47,768 nucleotides of DNA from Halorubrum tebenquichense DSM 14210. GTDB taxonomy: Archaea > Halobacteriota > Halobacteria > Halobacteriales > Haloferacaceae. Under the pieces are notes generated by a model. That model searched no databases. It was not told where the DNA came from and saw only the letters and a list, made by a program, of their open reading frames with translations. Below are positions 35,445 through 44,739 of this stretch, piece after piece; the stretch's first letter is position 1; every line of letters starts with the position of its first letter. Made by a program: the position numbers and the translations under genes. The stretch lies in assembly GCF_000337415.1 (NCBI RefSeq), contig NZ_AOJD01000053.1, positions 1-47,768 of the forward strand, in the 5' to 3' direction.

Positions 35445-36233
35445 ATGAACTGCCGGCGGTGTGGCACCCCGATCGAGAAGCCGGGGGACTACTGTCTGAC
35501 CTGTAACACCGCCAACGCCGACGCCGTCGTCGCCGAGTTCGAGAGCGACCGCGCGCACCTGACGATACTCGACGAGGACGCGGTCGTCGGCCAGACGACG
35601 GTCACCACGCGCCCGGAGGCGGGCGAGCGGCTGAGCGAGGTCCAACTCCGGAACTTCGCCGGCCGCGTCGCGGACGAAATCCGCCGGAAGCGCCCCGAGA
35701 CCGTCTACGCCGCCGGCGAGCGTGAACCCCTCCGCGAGACGCGCGCGCAGCTCCACCACGAGTTCTACCGCGTCCCGGACGGCGGCGCGGGGGGTCGCCG
35801 GGAGGGCGCTGACGACGACAGCGACGACGCCCGCGGGAACGTGAGTCCGGTCGTCGCGTGGGTCCTCGACCGCCGCGGGGACCGGTCGCTGGCGGTGGTC
35901 GAGACGCCGCCGAGGGAGAAGATCGGGGGGTCCCACTCGACGCTGATCGGCGACCGCAAGGGCCGGAAGGCCGTCCAGACCGTCGCGGAACACCCGCACG
36001 TCAAGAAGATCGTTCCCGGCCCCATCGACGCCGGCGGGACCGGGTCGCGGACCGGCCTCCGCGCGAAGGCGACGCGCGCCGGGACCAACGGGAACGTCCG
36101 ACTCCTCCTACGCGACGGGTCAAGCGTTCAGGAGAACCGGATCGTCACCACGGCGATGGATCGCGAGACCGGCGAGCGCGTCCGCGAGGACCTCAACGAG
36201 GCGCTCCGCGACGCGGAGCTTCAGGACCCGTAG
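35445..36233 (+). CDS. DUF2103 predicted metal-binding protein
   Basis: A 262-residue protein with an N-terminal zinc ribbon (CRRCG, then CLTC, residues 3-24) and a C-terminal core with KIGGSHSTLIGDRKGRKAV, HVKKIVPGPI and RLLLRDGSSVQENRIVTTA, the hallmark of the archaeal DUF2103 family. An acidic linker lies at about 110-135. The biochemical role is unknown; the conserved basic stretch and ribbon hint at nucleic-acid binding. The start is the ATG at 35445; the upstream frame has no homology. Confidence 0.82.
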   Translation: MNCRRCGTPIEKPGDYCLTCNTANADAVVAEFESDRAHLTILDEDAVVGQTTVTTRPEAGERLSEVQLRNFAGRVADEIRRKRPETVYAAGEREPLRETRAQLHHEFYRVPDGGAGGRREGADDDSDDARGNVSPVVAWVLDRRGDRSLAVVETPPREKIGGSHSTLIGDRKGRKAVQTVAEHPHVKKIVPGPIDAGGTGSRTGLRAKATRAGTNGNVRLLLRDGSSVQENRIVTTAMDRETGERVREDLNEALRDAELQDP

Positions 36234-36380
36234 TCGGGGCCGCCGCGGCGACCGAGTCCCGACCGCCGTGTCCACATCCGTCCGTCGATGTCCAGATCTC
36301 CGGCGTACGGCCCGGAACCGACCGCTACCGACCACCGCTCCGTCGCGGGGTTTTTCACGAAACCGGGCGTTGCGAGCGGT

Positions 36381-37079
36381 GTGAGTAGCCTCGTCACGCT
36401 CGGCGCGGGCGTCGTCTTCGGACTGGCGCTCGCGGCTCCGCCCGGCCCGATGAACGCGGTGATCGCCGAGGAGTCGGTCCTCCGGGGTCGCGTCGCCGGG
36501 GTCAGGGCCGGACTCGGAGCCGCGACCGCCGACGCGATCTTCTTCGTCCTCGCGTACGTCGGCGTCGTCGCGGTCGTGGAGTCGTTCCCGCTGGTACAGG
36601 GACTCATGGTGGCGGTCGGCGGCGTTCTGATGCTGTACTTCGCGGTCGGCGCGGCGCAAGGGGCTCGGGAGTCGTTCCGCCCGACCGAGGGGGAAGAGCC
36701 GATCGTCGCGGAGGGGAAGGGGTTCCGCAAGGCGCTGGTGCTCGCCTTAACGAACCCGTACCAGGTGCTGTTCTGGCTGACCATCGGCGTCGGCCTCCTC
36801 CGGCCCGGCGAACTCGACGTCCTCTCGCGGCTGCCGGTCGTCGGCGCTGACCTCGCCGGGACGCTCGTCGTCGCCACCGGATCGCCCGCGCTCATCGTCG
36901 GCTTCTTCCTCGGCGTGCTGCTCTGGGTCACCGGGTTCCCGACCGGGCTCGTCGCGGCGGAGCGCCGGATCGAGACGTTCGCGCCGGTCGTCGCCGTCGG
37001 TTCCGCCGTCGTGCTCGCCGGCTTCGGCGTCTACTTCCTCTACGACGCGGCGACGACGCTCTCGGCGCTGGCCGTCTGA
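36381..37079 (+). CDS. LysE-family amino-acid exporter-like membrane protein
   Basis: A 232-residue transporter with about six helices. The LysE signature APPGPMNAVIAEESVLRG occurs in the first loop, and NPYQVLFWLTIGVG in a later helix. Proteins of the family export amino acids or metabolites; the substrate here is unknown. I prefer the GTG at 36381 (VSSLVTLGAG) because the 31 residues added by the upstream ATG at 36288 are hydrophilic and unlike the family. Not obviously in an operon. Confidence 0.8.
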   Translation: MSSLVTLGAGVVFGLALAAPPGPMNAVIAEESVLRGRVAGVRAGLGAATADAIFFVLAYVGVVAVVESFPLVQGLMVAVGGVLMLYFAVGAAQGARESFRPTEGEEPIVAEGKGFRKALVLALTNPYQVLFWLTIGVGLLRPGELDVLSRLPVVGADLAGTLVVATGSPALIVGFFLGVLLWVTGFPTGLVAAERRIETFAPVVAVGSAVVLAGFGVYFLYDAATTLSALAV

Positions 37080-37187
37080 GCGGAGAGTCGGCGGGAGGCG
37101 ACCGAGGCCCGTTCCGTGACGGGCGACGCCCGCGGTCCGGCGACCGACATGGACAACGGCTTTGCCCCGTCGGTGCGAGCGTCCCGT

Positions 37188-38240
37188 ATGTTCGAGAAGA
37201 CGACGTGGATCAAGCTCCCGCGGAACGTCCTCGTGGGACACGACGTCCTCGACGACCTCGGAGAGGCGGTCGGCGACCTCTATCTCACGGGCCGACCGCT
37301 GATCGTGACCAGTCCGACGCCGAACGAGATCGCCGGTGACCGCGTCCGGGCGCAGTTCGACGACCCGGCGACCGCCGTCGTCGAGGAGGCCTCGTTCGCC
37401 GCCGTCGAGGAGCTGAAAGAGACCGCGGAGGCGGTCGACCCCGGCTACCTGATCGCGTTGGGCGGCGGGAAGCCGATCGACATCGCGAAGATGGCCGCCG
37501 ACCACCTCGACGTCGGCTTCGTCTCCGTCCCGACGGTCGCCTCCCACGACGGCATCGTCTCCGGGCGCTCCTCGATCCCCGAGGGCGACACGCGCCACTC
37601 GGTCGCCGCCGACCCGCCGCTCGCGGTCGTCGCGGACACGACGCTGATCGCTGACGCGCCGTGGCGGCTCACCACCGCGGGCTGTGCGGACATCATCTCC
37701 AACTACACCGCGGTGAAGGACTGGCGGCTCGCCCGCCGCCTGCGCAACGTCGAGTACAGCGAGTACGCGGGCGCGCTCTCCGAGATGACCGCGGAGCTGC
37801 TCGTCGAGAACGCCGACATGATTCGACCGGGGTTAGAGGAGTCGGCGTGGGTCGTCGTGAAGGCGCTCGTCTCCTCGGGCGTCGCGATGTCCATCGCCGG
37901 CTCCTCGCGGCCCGCCTCCGGCGCGGAACACCTCATCTCCCACCAGCTCGACCGGATCGCCCCCGGCAAGGCGCTCCACGGCCATCAGGTCGGCGTCGCG
38001 TCGATCCTGACCGAGTACCTCCACAGCGGCGAGAACGGCCGGTGGGACGCCATCCGCGACGCGCTCGCCGAGCTCGACGCCCCGACGACCGCGGCCGGAC
38101 TCGGGGTAGACGACGCGGAGCTGATCGCCGCCCTGACGAGCGCCCACGAGATCCGCGACCGCTACACGATCCTCCAGGGCGGGATCAACGAGGAGGCGGC
38201 GATCGAGGTCGCGACGGCGACCGGCGTCATCGACGACTGA
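37188..38240 (+). CDS. egsA: sn-Glycerol-1-phosphate dehydrogenase
   Basis: A 350-residue NAD(P)-dependent enzyme that makes the glycerol-1-phosphate backbone of archaeal ether lipids from dihydroxyacetone phosphate. The iron-type dehydrogenase fold shows GGGKPIDIAKMAAD, SHDGIVSGRSSI and the metal-ligand histidines in GAEHLISHQLDR and GKALHGHQVGVAS. Length is standard. The start is the ATG at 37188 (MFEKTTWIKL); the upstream extension has no homology. Its substrate connects to the triosephosphate isomerase encoded 8 kb away. Confidence 0.95.
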   Translation: MFEKTTWIKLPRNVLVGHDVLDDLGEAVGDLYLTGRPLIVTSPTPNEIAGDRVRAQFDDPATAVVEEASFAAVEELKETAEAVDPGYLIALGGGKPIDIAKMAADHLDVGFVSVPTVASHDGIVSGRSSIPEGDTRHSVAADPPLAVVADTTLIADAPWRLTTAGCADIISNYTAVKDWRLARRLRNVEYSEYAGALSEMTAELLVENADMIRPGLEESAWVVVKALVSSGVAMSIAGSSRPASGAEHLISHQLDRIAPGKALHGHQVGVASILTEYLHSGENGRWDAIRDALAELDAPTTAAGLGVDDAELIAALTSAHEIRDRYTILQGGINEEAAIEVATATGVIDD

Positions 38241-38346
38241 GTCGCCTCCGGGTCGCCGCGGGCGGGACGGTCCCCGGCGGACGCCGGATTCCGGCGACGG
38301 AGACCGACCTCGAAAGGCCAATAACGCTGCCGAGAGTACGTCCGAT

Positions 38347-39006
38347 ATGTCCACCGTCAGCGTCCGCGACAGGGCCGCAGAACACCCCACCGCGATAACC
38401 GTCCTCCTCACCGTCGTCGGCTACGGCGCGGTCGGCGGCGTGTTCCTCGTCCCGGAGTTCCAGGCGCTGTTCCCGACGCTCACGCGGGGGACCGTCGACC
38501 TCCTCGCGCACGCCATCGCCGCCGTCAACACCGTCACCGTGATCTCCCTCTCGCTCGGCTGGTACTGGATCCGCAACGACGAGGTGAAGAAACACGCCGC
38601 GGCGATGACGACGTCGTTCGTCCTCATCCTCCTCTTCCTCGCCATGTACCTCCCGAAGGTCGCGGGCGGCGGCACCAAGGAGTTCGTGCTGGACTCGTCG
38701 TACGCGTGGGTGCCGCTGTGGGACTGGGTGTACCCGGCGTACCTGATCATGCTCGCGATCCACATCGTCCTCTCCGTTGTCTCGGTCCCCGTCGTCCTCT
38801 ACGCCATCGTCCTCGGGCTCACCCACTCCGAGCGGGAACTGCGGAACGAGACCCCGCACCGACGCGTCGGTCGGATCGCGGCGAGCGCGTGGATCCTCTC
38901 GCTCGCGCTCGGGGTCGTCACCTACCTCCTCTTGAACCACCTGTACGACTCGACGTTCGCCGCCGCCGAGGCCGCAACGGTCCTCCTGCCGGCCGTTCCG
39001 GTCTGA
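38347..39006 (+). CDS. DUF420 membrane protein
   Basis: A 219-residue protein with about five or six helices. The pattern AHAIAAVNTVTVISLSLGWY, EVKKHAAAMTTSFVLILLFL and YPAYLIMLAIHIVLSVVSVPVVL, with histidines inside helices, matches DUF420, a family often found near haem-copper oxidase assembly genes. No oxidase genes are adjacent here. The DUF420 assignment rests on the spacing of His residues and hydrophobic segments. Confidence 0.82.
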   Translation: MSTVSVRDRAAEHPTAITVLLTVVGYGAVGGVFLVPEFQALFPTLTRGTVDLLAHAIAAVNTVTVISLSLGWYWIRNDEVKKHAAAMTTSFVLILLFLAMYLPKVAGGGTKEFVLDSSYAWVPLWDWVYPAYLIMLAIHIVLSVVSVPVVLYAIVLGLTHSERELRNETPHRRVGRIAASAWILSLALGVVTYLLLNHLYDSTFAAAEAATVLLPAVPV

Positions 39007-39099
39007 CGGCCGAAGGAGTTCTCTCTCCCTCCGCAAAGCGGTCCCGGCCGCCCCCGCCGACACCGCAACGCTTGACCCGCGGGCGCGACACTCGTACCC

Positions 39100-40422
39100 A
39101 TGACCGACTGGATCGGCGAGACGTTCACGAGCGACGCGGGCTGGAACCACCTCCTCGACTTGGTTGACCTCGACGAACGAATGGCCGGCTCGGCGGGCGA
39201 GCGCGAGGCGCTGGAACTGACGCGGGACGCGTTCGCCGACGTCGGCGCGCGGAACGCCGAGATCGAGGAGTTCGAGGTCCAGGGCTGGGAGCGCGGCGAC
39301 AGCGCGGTCCGGGACGCGGCGACCGGTGACCCGGTCGCGGTCGGCCCGAACGCCTGTATCGCGCTGCCGAGGAGCCCGAGCGCCGAGGCGACGGGCGAGT
39401 TCGTCGACCTCGCGCACGGCGTCCCGGAGGACTTCGAGGCCGACCTGACGGGGAAGGTCGTGATGGTCTCGTCGGACACCCCCGACTCCGTCGACCGGTT
39501 CATCCACCGCCGGGAGAAGTACTACCGCGCCGTCGACGCGGGCGCGGCCGCCTTCGTCTTCGCCAACCACGTCGAGGGGACGCTCCCCCCGACCGGAAGC
39601 GTCGGGACCGCGGACGCGCCCGTCGGGGAGATCCCCGCCGTCGGCGTCTCGAAGGAGACGGGCGCGCGGCTCGCGCGCCGAAACGGGGGCGACGAGCTGA
39701 CCGTCGCGGTCGACTGCGAGACCCCCGCGGCGACGAGCGGGAACGCCGTCGCCGAGCTCGGACCCGACACCGACGAACACCTGGTCGTCTCCTCGCACGT
39801 CGACGCCCACGACCTCGCGGAGGGGGCGATGGACAACGGCGCGGGCACGGCGACCATCCTCGAGGTCGCGCGGGCGCTCGCGGCCCGGGAGGACGAACTC
39901 GACGTCCGGGTGCGGTTCGCCGCGTTCGGGGCCGAGGAGGTCGGCCTCGTCGGCTCGTCGGTCGCCGCGGAGGCGGCCGACCGGGAGGCGGTCCGCGCCG
40001 TCGTCAACGTCGACAGCAACGTGTTCGGCCGGACGCTTCGAGTCGACCACCACGACTTCGACGCGCTCGCTGACGCCGCGAAGCGGGTGAGCGACCGCTT
40101 CGATCACCCGATATCGACCGGCGGAGAGCTGGTCCCGCACAGCGACCACTGGCCGTTCGTGAAACGCGGGATCCCGGGCTACATGATCTCCGGCGAGACC
40201 GAGGGGCGCGGCCGCGGCTGGGGACACACGCACGCCGACACGCTCGACAAGCTAGAGTCGCGGAACCTCAGGGAACAGGCGATCCTCCTGACAGAACTCG
40301 TCGTCGACCTCGCGGACGCCGACGCGTCGATCCCGCGCCGCGACACGGACGAGGTCGCCGCGGCGCTCGAAGACGAGGGGAAGGCGACCGGGATGAAGCT
40401 CACCGGCGACTGGACGTTTTAG
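39100..40422 (+). CDS. M28-family zinc metallopeptidase
   Basis: A 440-residue peptidase of the aminopeptidase Y/S family. Zinc and catalytic residues are readable: His and Asp in SSHVDAHDL, Asp in AMDNGAGTA, the Glu pair in FGAEEVGLVGSS, a further Asp in VVNVDSN, and His in WGHTHADTLDKL. A protease-associated domain (about 90-190) lies between the N-terminal helix and the catalytic part. No signal peptide is seen, so it probably works in the cytoplasm, perhaps on imported peptides from the transporters upstream, which is inference. Confidence 0.9.
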   Translation: MTDWIGETFTSDAGWNHLLDLVDLDERMAGSAGEREALELTRDAFADVGARNAEIEEFEVQGWERGDSAVRDAATGDPVAVGPNACIALPRSPSAEATGEFVDLAHGVPEDFEADLTGKVVMVSSDTPDSVDRFIHRREKYYRAVDAGAAAFVFANHVEGTLPPTGSVGTADAPVGEIPAVGVSKETGARLARRNGGDELTVAVDCETPAATSGNAVAELGPDTDEHLVVSSHVDAHDLAEGAMDNGAGTATILEVARALAAREDELDVRVRFAAFGAEEVGLVGSSVAAEAADREAVRAVVNVDSNVFGRTLRVDHHDFDALADAAKRVSDRFDHPISTGGELVPHSDHWPFVKRGIPGYMISGETEGRGRGWGHTHADTLDKLESRNLREQAILLTELVVDLADADASIPRRDTDEVAAALEDEGKATGMKLTGDWTF

Positions 40423-40504
40423 CGACCGAAGCGCGGAGGGCGGCTGGTCGAGAGGGCAGCGGGTCGAGAGGGCGGGCAGGCGACGGGGTCGGACGCCGAC
40501 CTCG

Positions 40505-40948
40505 TCAGGCGACGACGAACTGGTTCCAGATCCCCTCGATGACGAAGAACAGCGCGTAGTACGACGACCACACCAACACGACGAGCGAGGCGGCGATGGA
40601 GCTTTTCGGAGCCTCTATATCCATGTCGTTGCGCGCCTCGACGTTCCGGGCCTCGAGCTCGAAGAGGTCGGCGATGAACATCGCGAGCACGAGCACCGAG
40701 AGGATCGTCCCGCTGACGGGCGAATCGAGGATGAACAGGAAACACAGGAGAACGAGCCCGACGTTGGTGAACACGTGGGGGTCGTACGCCTCCACGCTGT
40801 CGGCGTCCTGTCCCTGTTCGACGTGCCGCCTGTGTGCGAGGTGCCGCGTCGCGAGGTTCGCGACGGTCATCACGAAGATCGCGTACGGCAGCACCGGCCC
40901 GGCGGCCGACAGCCAGCCGAGGGGAACGAGGAACTGCAGTGGGTCCAT
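40505..40948 (-). CDS. Small membrane protein of the bc-complex cluster (probably DUF7313)
   Basis: A 147-residue protein with four hydrophobic segments and a conserved central block FIADLFELEARNVEARNDM followed by APKSSIAASLVVLVW. I recall this as haloarchaeal DUF7313. The start is the ATG at 40948; a GTG three codons earlier is possible. It is the last gene of the minus-strand cluster containing the cytochrome b genes, so a structural or assembly role is plausible but unproven. Confidence 0.7.
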   Translation of the reverse strand: MDPLQFLVPLGWLSAAGPVLPYAIFVMTVANLATRHLAHRRHVEQGQDADSVEAYDPHVFTNVGLVLLCFLFILDSPVSGTILSVLVLAMFIADLFELEARNVEARNDMDIEAPKSSIAASLVVLVWSSYYALFFVIEGIWNQFVVA

Positions 40949-41047
40949 ATCCACCACTTCCGTTCACGACGTATTAGAGTGTTTCCGATCGGCGCGCCCG
41001 CGAGACGGGGAGGGTCGCCGCGAGCGCGGACCGGACCCCATCGACGC

Positions 41048-41800
41048 TCACCCGATCTCCGCGGTCGGCGAGAGGAGGTCGACGGTCGTCGCGGTCTCGA
41101 CGCGGACCGGTCGGTGCGGCTCGACGGTCCCGCGGCGGGTCCCGTCGACGACCAGCGCGACCGGCTCTTGGTCGCGCTCGACGGTGACGCGGACGCCGTC
41201 CGTCACGACCCACGTGTCGGGTCGAGTCGTGAACGGCGAGACGGGGACGACGGAGAGACCGCTCCCCGGCGACACCACCGGCCCGCCGGCCGCGGCCGCG
41301 TACCCGTCGCTGCCGAGCGGCGTGGCGACCGCGGCCCCGTCCGCGCGCACCGAGACCGACTCGCCGTCGGGGAACGCGAGCCCGTACTCCGAGATCCGCG
41401 CCGGCGTCGCCGTCACGAACGCGACGTCCGCCGCCGCGAGGCGACGCCGACCGTCCCCCGCGCCCTCGACCGCGAGAACCGGGTGGCCGACGCGCTCGAA
41501 TCCCCCGATCGCGCCCTCTGACCCGTCGAGACCGGCGACGACGGCGTCGAGACGGTCGGCCGCGAGGGCCGCGTCGACGGCGTGACGGCCGTCCCCGACC
41601 GGAAGGATCGGAACCGGAGGCGCGCCCCCGCTCGCGACCGTGCGCGCCGCGTCCCGCAGCGCGGTCGCTCCGACGGCGACGATCGCGTCGCTCTCCCGGG
41701 GGTCGACGAGGCGTGCGCCGGCGGCGGTCGCCGCCGTTCGCATCGCCGTCGCCGGCTCGCCGTCGCCGAGAACCGCGAGGCGGCGCGTCGGCTCACTCAT
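41048..41800 (-). CDS. NAD-kinase-like protein lacking the GGDG motif
   Basis: A 250-residue protein. Its C-terminal half reads like NAD kinase (ATPLGSDGYAAAAGGPVVSP, then VVPVSPFTTRP and LVVDGTRRGTV, which parallel TPTGSTAYSLSAGGPI, ICPHSL and SLDGQ). The N-terminal half has a nucleotide-fold start (RRLAVLGDG) but where the catalytic GGDGT loop should stand it has IVAVGATALRDA. It probably binds a nucleotide without phosphorylating NAD. It lies within the respiratory cluster, so a redox-sensing role is possible. Confidence 0.75.
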   Translation of the reverse strand: MSEPTRRLAVLGDGEPATAMRTAATAAGARLVDPRESDAIVAVGATALRDAARTVASGGAPPVPILPVGDGRHAVDAALAADRLDAVVAGLDGSEGAIGGFERVGHPVLAVEGAGDGRRRLAAADVAFVTATPARISEYGLAFPDGESVSVRADGAAVATPLGSDGYAAAAGGPVVSPGSGLSVVPVSPFTTRPDTWVVTDGVRVTVERDQEPVALVVDGTRRGTVEPHRPVRVETATTVDLLSPTAEIG

Positions 41801-41906
41801 GCGCGAGGCTGGGGCGAGCGGAGGTGAAAAGCTCCCGGTTCGTCGTCGGTCACCGAGTCCGGGACGGACCCTCCGACAACGAGAAGGAAGACGAGCGGTC
41901 GTGCGT

Positions 41907-42185
41907 TCAGTTCGCGGCCGCGTCGTCGTCGTTGAGGGAGGCGCGGAGCTGCCGGCTGACCGGGATCAGCACCCAGAACGTCAGCATACCGAGGATCATC
42001 AGCCAGAAGAACATGTCGCCCGCGAGCAGTCCGATCTCACCGTACGCCGTGTTCACGCCTTCCGCCGGGTTCACGAGCTGAACCACCTCGTAGTACGACG
42101 GCGTCCGGTACCAGCCGCCGAAGGTGATCCACCCGAGACCGCCGATCGCGAACAGGGCGAAGCCCTTCATGAACTCGTCTGCCAT
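41907..42185 (-). CDS. Small membrane protein of the bc-complex cluster (probably DUF7314)
   Basis: A 92-residue protein with two hydrophobic helices (about 7-25 and 52-76) and an acidic tail. It contains GGLGWITFGGWYRTPSYYEVVQLVNPAEGVNTAYGEIG between them. I recall the family as DUF7314, found beside haloarchaeal cytochrome b genes. It starts four bases after the end of the DUF7315-like gene, so they are co-transcribed. Likely a minor subunit; unproven. Confidence 0.75.
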   Translation of the reverse strand: MADEFMKGFALFAIGGLGWITFGGWYRTPSYYEVVQLVNPAEGVNTAYGEIGLLAGDMFFWLMILGMLTFWVLIPVSRQLRASLNDDDAAAN

Positions 42186-42189
42186 TATC

Positions 42190-42621
42190 TCACGTTTCGT
42201 TGGCGTCGTCTTGAGACTTTCCCATCCCTTGTCCGCGGAACCGGGTTCCGAGGACGTACACGGCGGTTCCGAGGACGATGAACCCCACGCCGGTGATCGC
42301 CAGAATCGCCACGAGCACGTCCTCCGGCGGCAGGATCCCGGCGCTGTCGAGCAGGTAGACGATGGTCGTTCGGATGAAGCTGATCTGGAGCGTCGCGGCG
42401 TCGATGAGCGTGAACCCGACGAAGTAGGTCACCACCGCGGCGAGCGTCGAGAAGACGGTCACCGCCTTGTACAGCCTGAACGGGACGACGATCTCGCGGC
42501 CGCTCGGTCCCTGCCGCGGACCGGTCGGCTCGTTGCGCGGATCGGCGTCATCGTCGCCAGCGATCGGATCGCCGGTCTCGTCGAACGCCTGCGTGGAGTC
42601 GCCGTCTGTTGAGGATGACAT
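42190..42621 (-). CDS. Small membrane protein of the bc-complex cluster (probably DUF7315)
   Basis: A 143-residue protein. The first 45 residues are acidic and disordered-looking, followed by two hydrophobic helices (about 53-73 and 103-125) with FRLYKAVTVFSTLAAVVTYFV and LVAILAITGVGFIVLG. I recall it as DUF7315 of the haloarchaeal bc cluster. It follows the subunit-IV gene by 88 bp and precedes the DUF7314-like gene by four. Probable accessory subunit; function not known. Confidence 0.75.
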   Translation of the reverse strand: MSSSTDGDSTQAFDETGDPIAGDDDADPRNEPTGPRQGPSGREIVVPFRLYKAVTVFSTLAAVVTYFVGFTLIDAATLQISFIRTTIVYLLDSAGILPPEDVLVAILAITGVGFIVLGTAVYVLGTRFRGQGMGKSQDDANET

Positions 42622-42709
42622 TGGTGACGCGGAGCGGCGGGAAGCGGGTGGGGAGACGGTGGCGGTCGGAACTGCGGTGCGACCGAGAGTGGTGTGCGGT
42701 TCTCGGCCG

Positions 42710-43528
42710 TTACTTCGGCGGCCGGAGCATGTAGTACCGGCGGTTGAGGTCGTACATGTACCCCTCGCGCATCGTCTTCAGCACCGCGTACGTGACGACG
42801 CCGCCGGCCACCGGCAGCATGAACACGAGCGAGAACAGCAGCTCGAGCTGGACCGGGAAGAAGTTCTGGATGGCGAGCGCCGCCAGCGTGATCGCCAGGA
42901 TGACCCCGGCGACGCCGAGCGCGGCCCAGCCCGGCTCCTCAACGGGTCGTCGGGCGTTCCCCTTGTTGAGGAAGGGAACGAGCGTGATGACGCCGAAGAT
43001 GGCCCCGTGGGCGATGAGCCCGAGCAGCTCGTTGGACATGACGATGTTGCCGCCGAGCACCGCGAGGTCGGGATTGATCGGGTCGAGTTTCAGCAGGCCG
43101 AACGACCAGTAGAGGTACCAGTCGGGCAGGATGATCGCCGGCGTGGAGCCGGGGTTCGCCGGGTCGCCGAAGTGCGACGGGAGGATCGAGGCCACGAGCA
43201 GGATGATCCCGAGGAAGAACGACGTGATCGCGAGGTTCCGGATCGTCTCGTGGGGCCACGTCGGGAAGCCGAGCACGTCGCGCTCGACGTACGTCGACTC
43301 CGTGCGCAGATCCTCGTCCTCGCGCCGGGAGCGCTCGAAGTACTGGTAGGTGAGCTGTGCGAGCCCCTGGCTGCGCTCCTTGCGCTCGGACCAGGTCGGT
43401 GTCTCGTCGTCCGGCGGGACCGTCGCCGGCGGCCCGCCGTCGGTGCGCGCCGCCTCGTCGGTGCCGCCGTCCGTGCGCACTTGCTCGTCGGTGCGGTCGT
43501 CGGCCGTGGGGGTGGTGTCGTCGGTCAT
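42710..43528 (-). CDS. petD: Cytochrome b C-terminal (subunit IV-type) subunit
   Basis: A 272-residue membrane protein with an acidic N-terminal extension (about 95 residues) and four hydrophobic helices. The quinol-oxidation motif is present as PDWY (135-138), a variant of PEWY seen in other haloarchaea. It corresponds to subunit IV of split b6f-type complexes and forms the Qo site with the cytochrome b encoded four bases upstream. The long acidic extension is unusual for the family and probably lies outside the membrane. Confidence 0.9.
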   Translation of the reverse strand: MTDDTTPTADDRTDEQVRTDGGTDEAARTDGGPPATVPPDDETPTWSERKERSQGLAQLTYQYFERSRREDEDLRTESTYVERDVLGFPTWPHETIRNLAITSFFLGIILLVASILPSHFGDPANPGSTPAIILPDWYLYWSFGLLKLDPINPDLAVLGGNIVMSNELLGLIAHGAIFGVITLVPFLNKGNARRPVEEPGWAALGVAGVILAITLAALAIQNFFPVQLELLFSLVFMLPVAGGVVTYAVLKTMREGYMYDLNRRYYMLRPPK

Positions 43529-43532
43529 TGGA

Positions 43533-44342
43533 TTAGTGCGGTTCCGCGATGCCCTGCACCCAGACGATGCCGACGTGGATCGCGATGAGCGAGGTGACCA
43601 CGAACGGCAGCACGAACACGTGCAGGATGTACATTCTCACGAGCGTCGCCTGTCCGAGGGTGAACCCGCCGAACAGCAGCTGAGCCGCCCACTCGCCGAC
43701 GAGCGGGGTCGCGAGCGCCAGTTCGACGCCGATCTGCGCCGCCCAGAAGGACAGCTGCTTCCACGGCAGGACGTACCCGGAGAACCCGAACAGCAGCGTC
43801 AGGGCGATGAGCACGACGCCGAGGATCCAGTTGACCTCGCGCGGCTCCTTGTACGCGCCGGTGAAGTAGACGCGCAGCATGTGGAGGAACACCGCCGCCA
43901 CCATGAACTGCGCCGCCCAGCGGTGGATCGACCGGAGCATGAAGCCGAACTGGACGTCTTTCATGATCATCACCATCGAGTCGTACGCGGCGGTGGGGTC
44001 GCCCTGCGCGACCGCCCCCGCGGTCGACGGCGCGTAGTAGAACCCGAGCATCGCGCCCGACACCGCCGCGAGCAGGTACGCGATAATCGAAAGGGACCCG
44101 AGCGAGTACAGCGGGTACCAGTACCAGAACTTGTTGTCGAGGTCGTACTGCTCGGTGTGGCTCTTGGGCATCTGGAGGTTCGCGCGGTAGTACATCGTCT
44201 CCAACAGTTCGAGGTAGTCGACGATGCGGAGCCGCTTGTCCAGCCAGATGAGCGTGGTTAGGAACACCGTCTCGATGGCGGTGAGGTCCTGGCTCTTGAG
44301 CCACGCGTTGTGGTCCATGTCGTCTTGTTTTTTCAGACTCAT
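43533..44342 (-). CDS. petB: Cytochrome b N-terminal (b6-type) subunit
   Basis: A 269-residue protein with four main helices that carries the two haems b of the quinol oxidase. The ligand pairs are His140/His154 (helix B) and His241/His256 (helix D). The latter spacing of 15 residues is that of cytochrome b6, whereas mitochondrial cytochrome b has 14. SGYVLPW (188-194) matches the b6 loop. A 70-residue N-terminal part precedes helix A. It lies seven bases after the DUF7318-like gene and four before petD, so the subunits are translated together. Confidence 0.93.
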   Translation of the reverse strand: MSLKKQDDMDHNAWLKSQDLTAIETVFLTTLIWLDKRLRIVDYLELLETMYYRANLQMPKSHTEQYDLDNKFWYWYPLYSLGSLSIIAYLLAAVSGAMLGFYYAPSTAGAVAQGDPTAAYDSMVMIMKDVQFGFMLRSIHRWAAQFMVAAVFLHMLRVYFTGAYKEPREVNWILGVVLIALTLLFGFSGYVLPWKQLSFWAAQIGVELALATPLVGEWAAQLLFGGFTLGQATLVRMYILHVFVLPFVVTSLIAIHVGIVWVQGIAEPH

Positions 44343-44349
44343 TGTCGAA

Positions 44350-44739
44350 TCACTTCTTGTAGTACGGGTACACAGCCCGTTTCAGCGTGTCCGCGAGGTT
44401 TCCGGTGTCGATGCCGTTGCCCTCCTTGTCCTCTTCCCGGACGTACAGGTCCTCCCACTTGCGCCGGCGCTTCTTCACGATCATCACGTCGGGGAGGAAC
44501 TCCTTCCGGTAGAGCAGGAGGATGAACGCGAGGTCGATGAAGATGAGCGCCAGCAGCGCGCCGACGTACATGTTCCCGGCCTCCGTCGACGCCCACGCGG
44601 ACATCAGCCCGTAGGTGAAAAGCGCCACGAAGACGACCTCCACGACGGTCAGGAGGACGATCGCGATCGCGGCCGCGGTGCTCTCGCGGGCCGGCTCGTA
44701 GCGGTGGATGTCACCGTACGAGGAGCCGCCGGAACTCAT
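44350..44739 (-). CDS. Small membrane protein of the bc-complex cluster (probably DUF7318)
   Basis: A 129-residue protein with two hydrophobic helices (about 20-46 and 56-76) and a basic, hydrophilic C-terminus (KKRRRKWEDLYV). It starts MSSGGSSYGDIHRYEP. The family, recalled as DUF7318, sits between halocyanin and cytochrome b genes in haloarchaea. Its ATG overlaps the halocyanin stop by four bases. Probably a subunit or assembly factor; no motif shows which. Confidence 0.78.
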   Translation of the reverse strand: MSSGGSSYGDIHRYEPARESTAAAIAIVLLTVVEVVFVALFTYGLMSAWASTEAGNMYVGALLALIFIDLAFILLLYRKEFLPDVMIVKKRRRKWEDLYVREEDKEGNGIDTGNLADTLKRAVYPYYKK

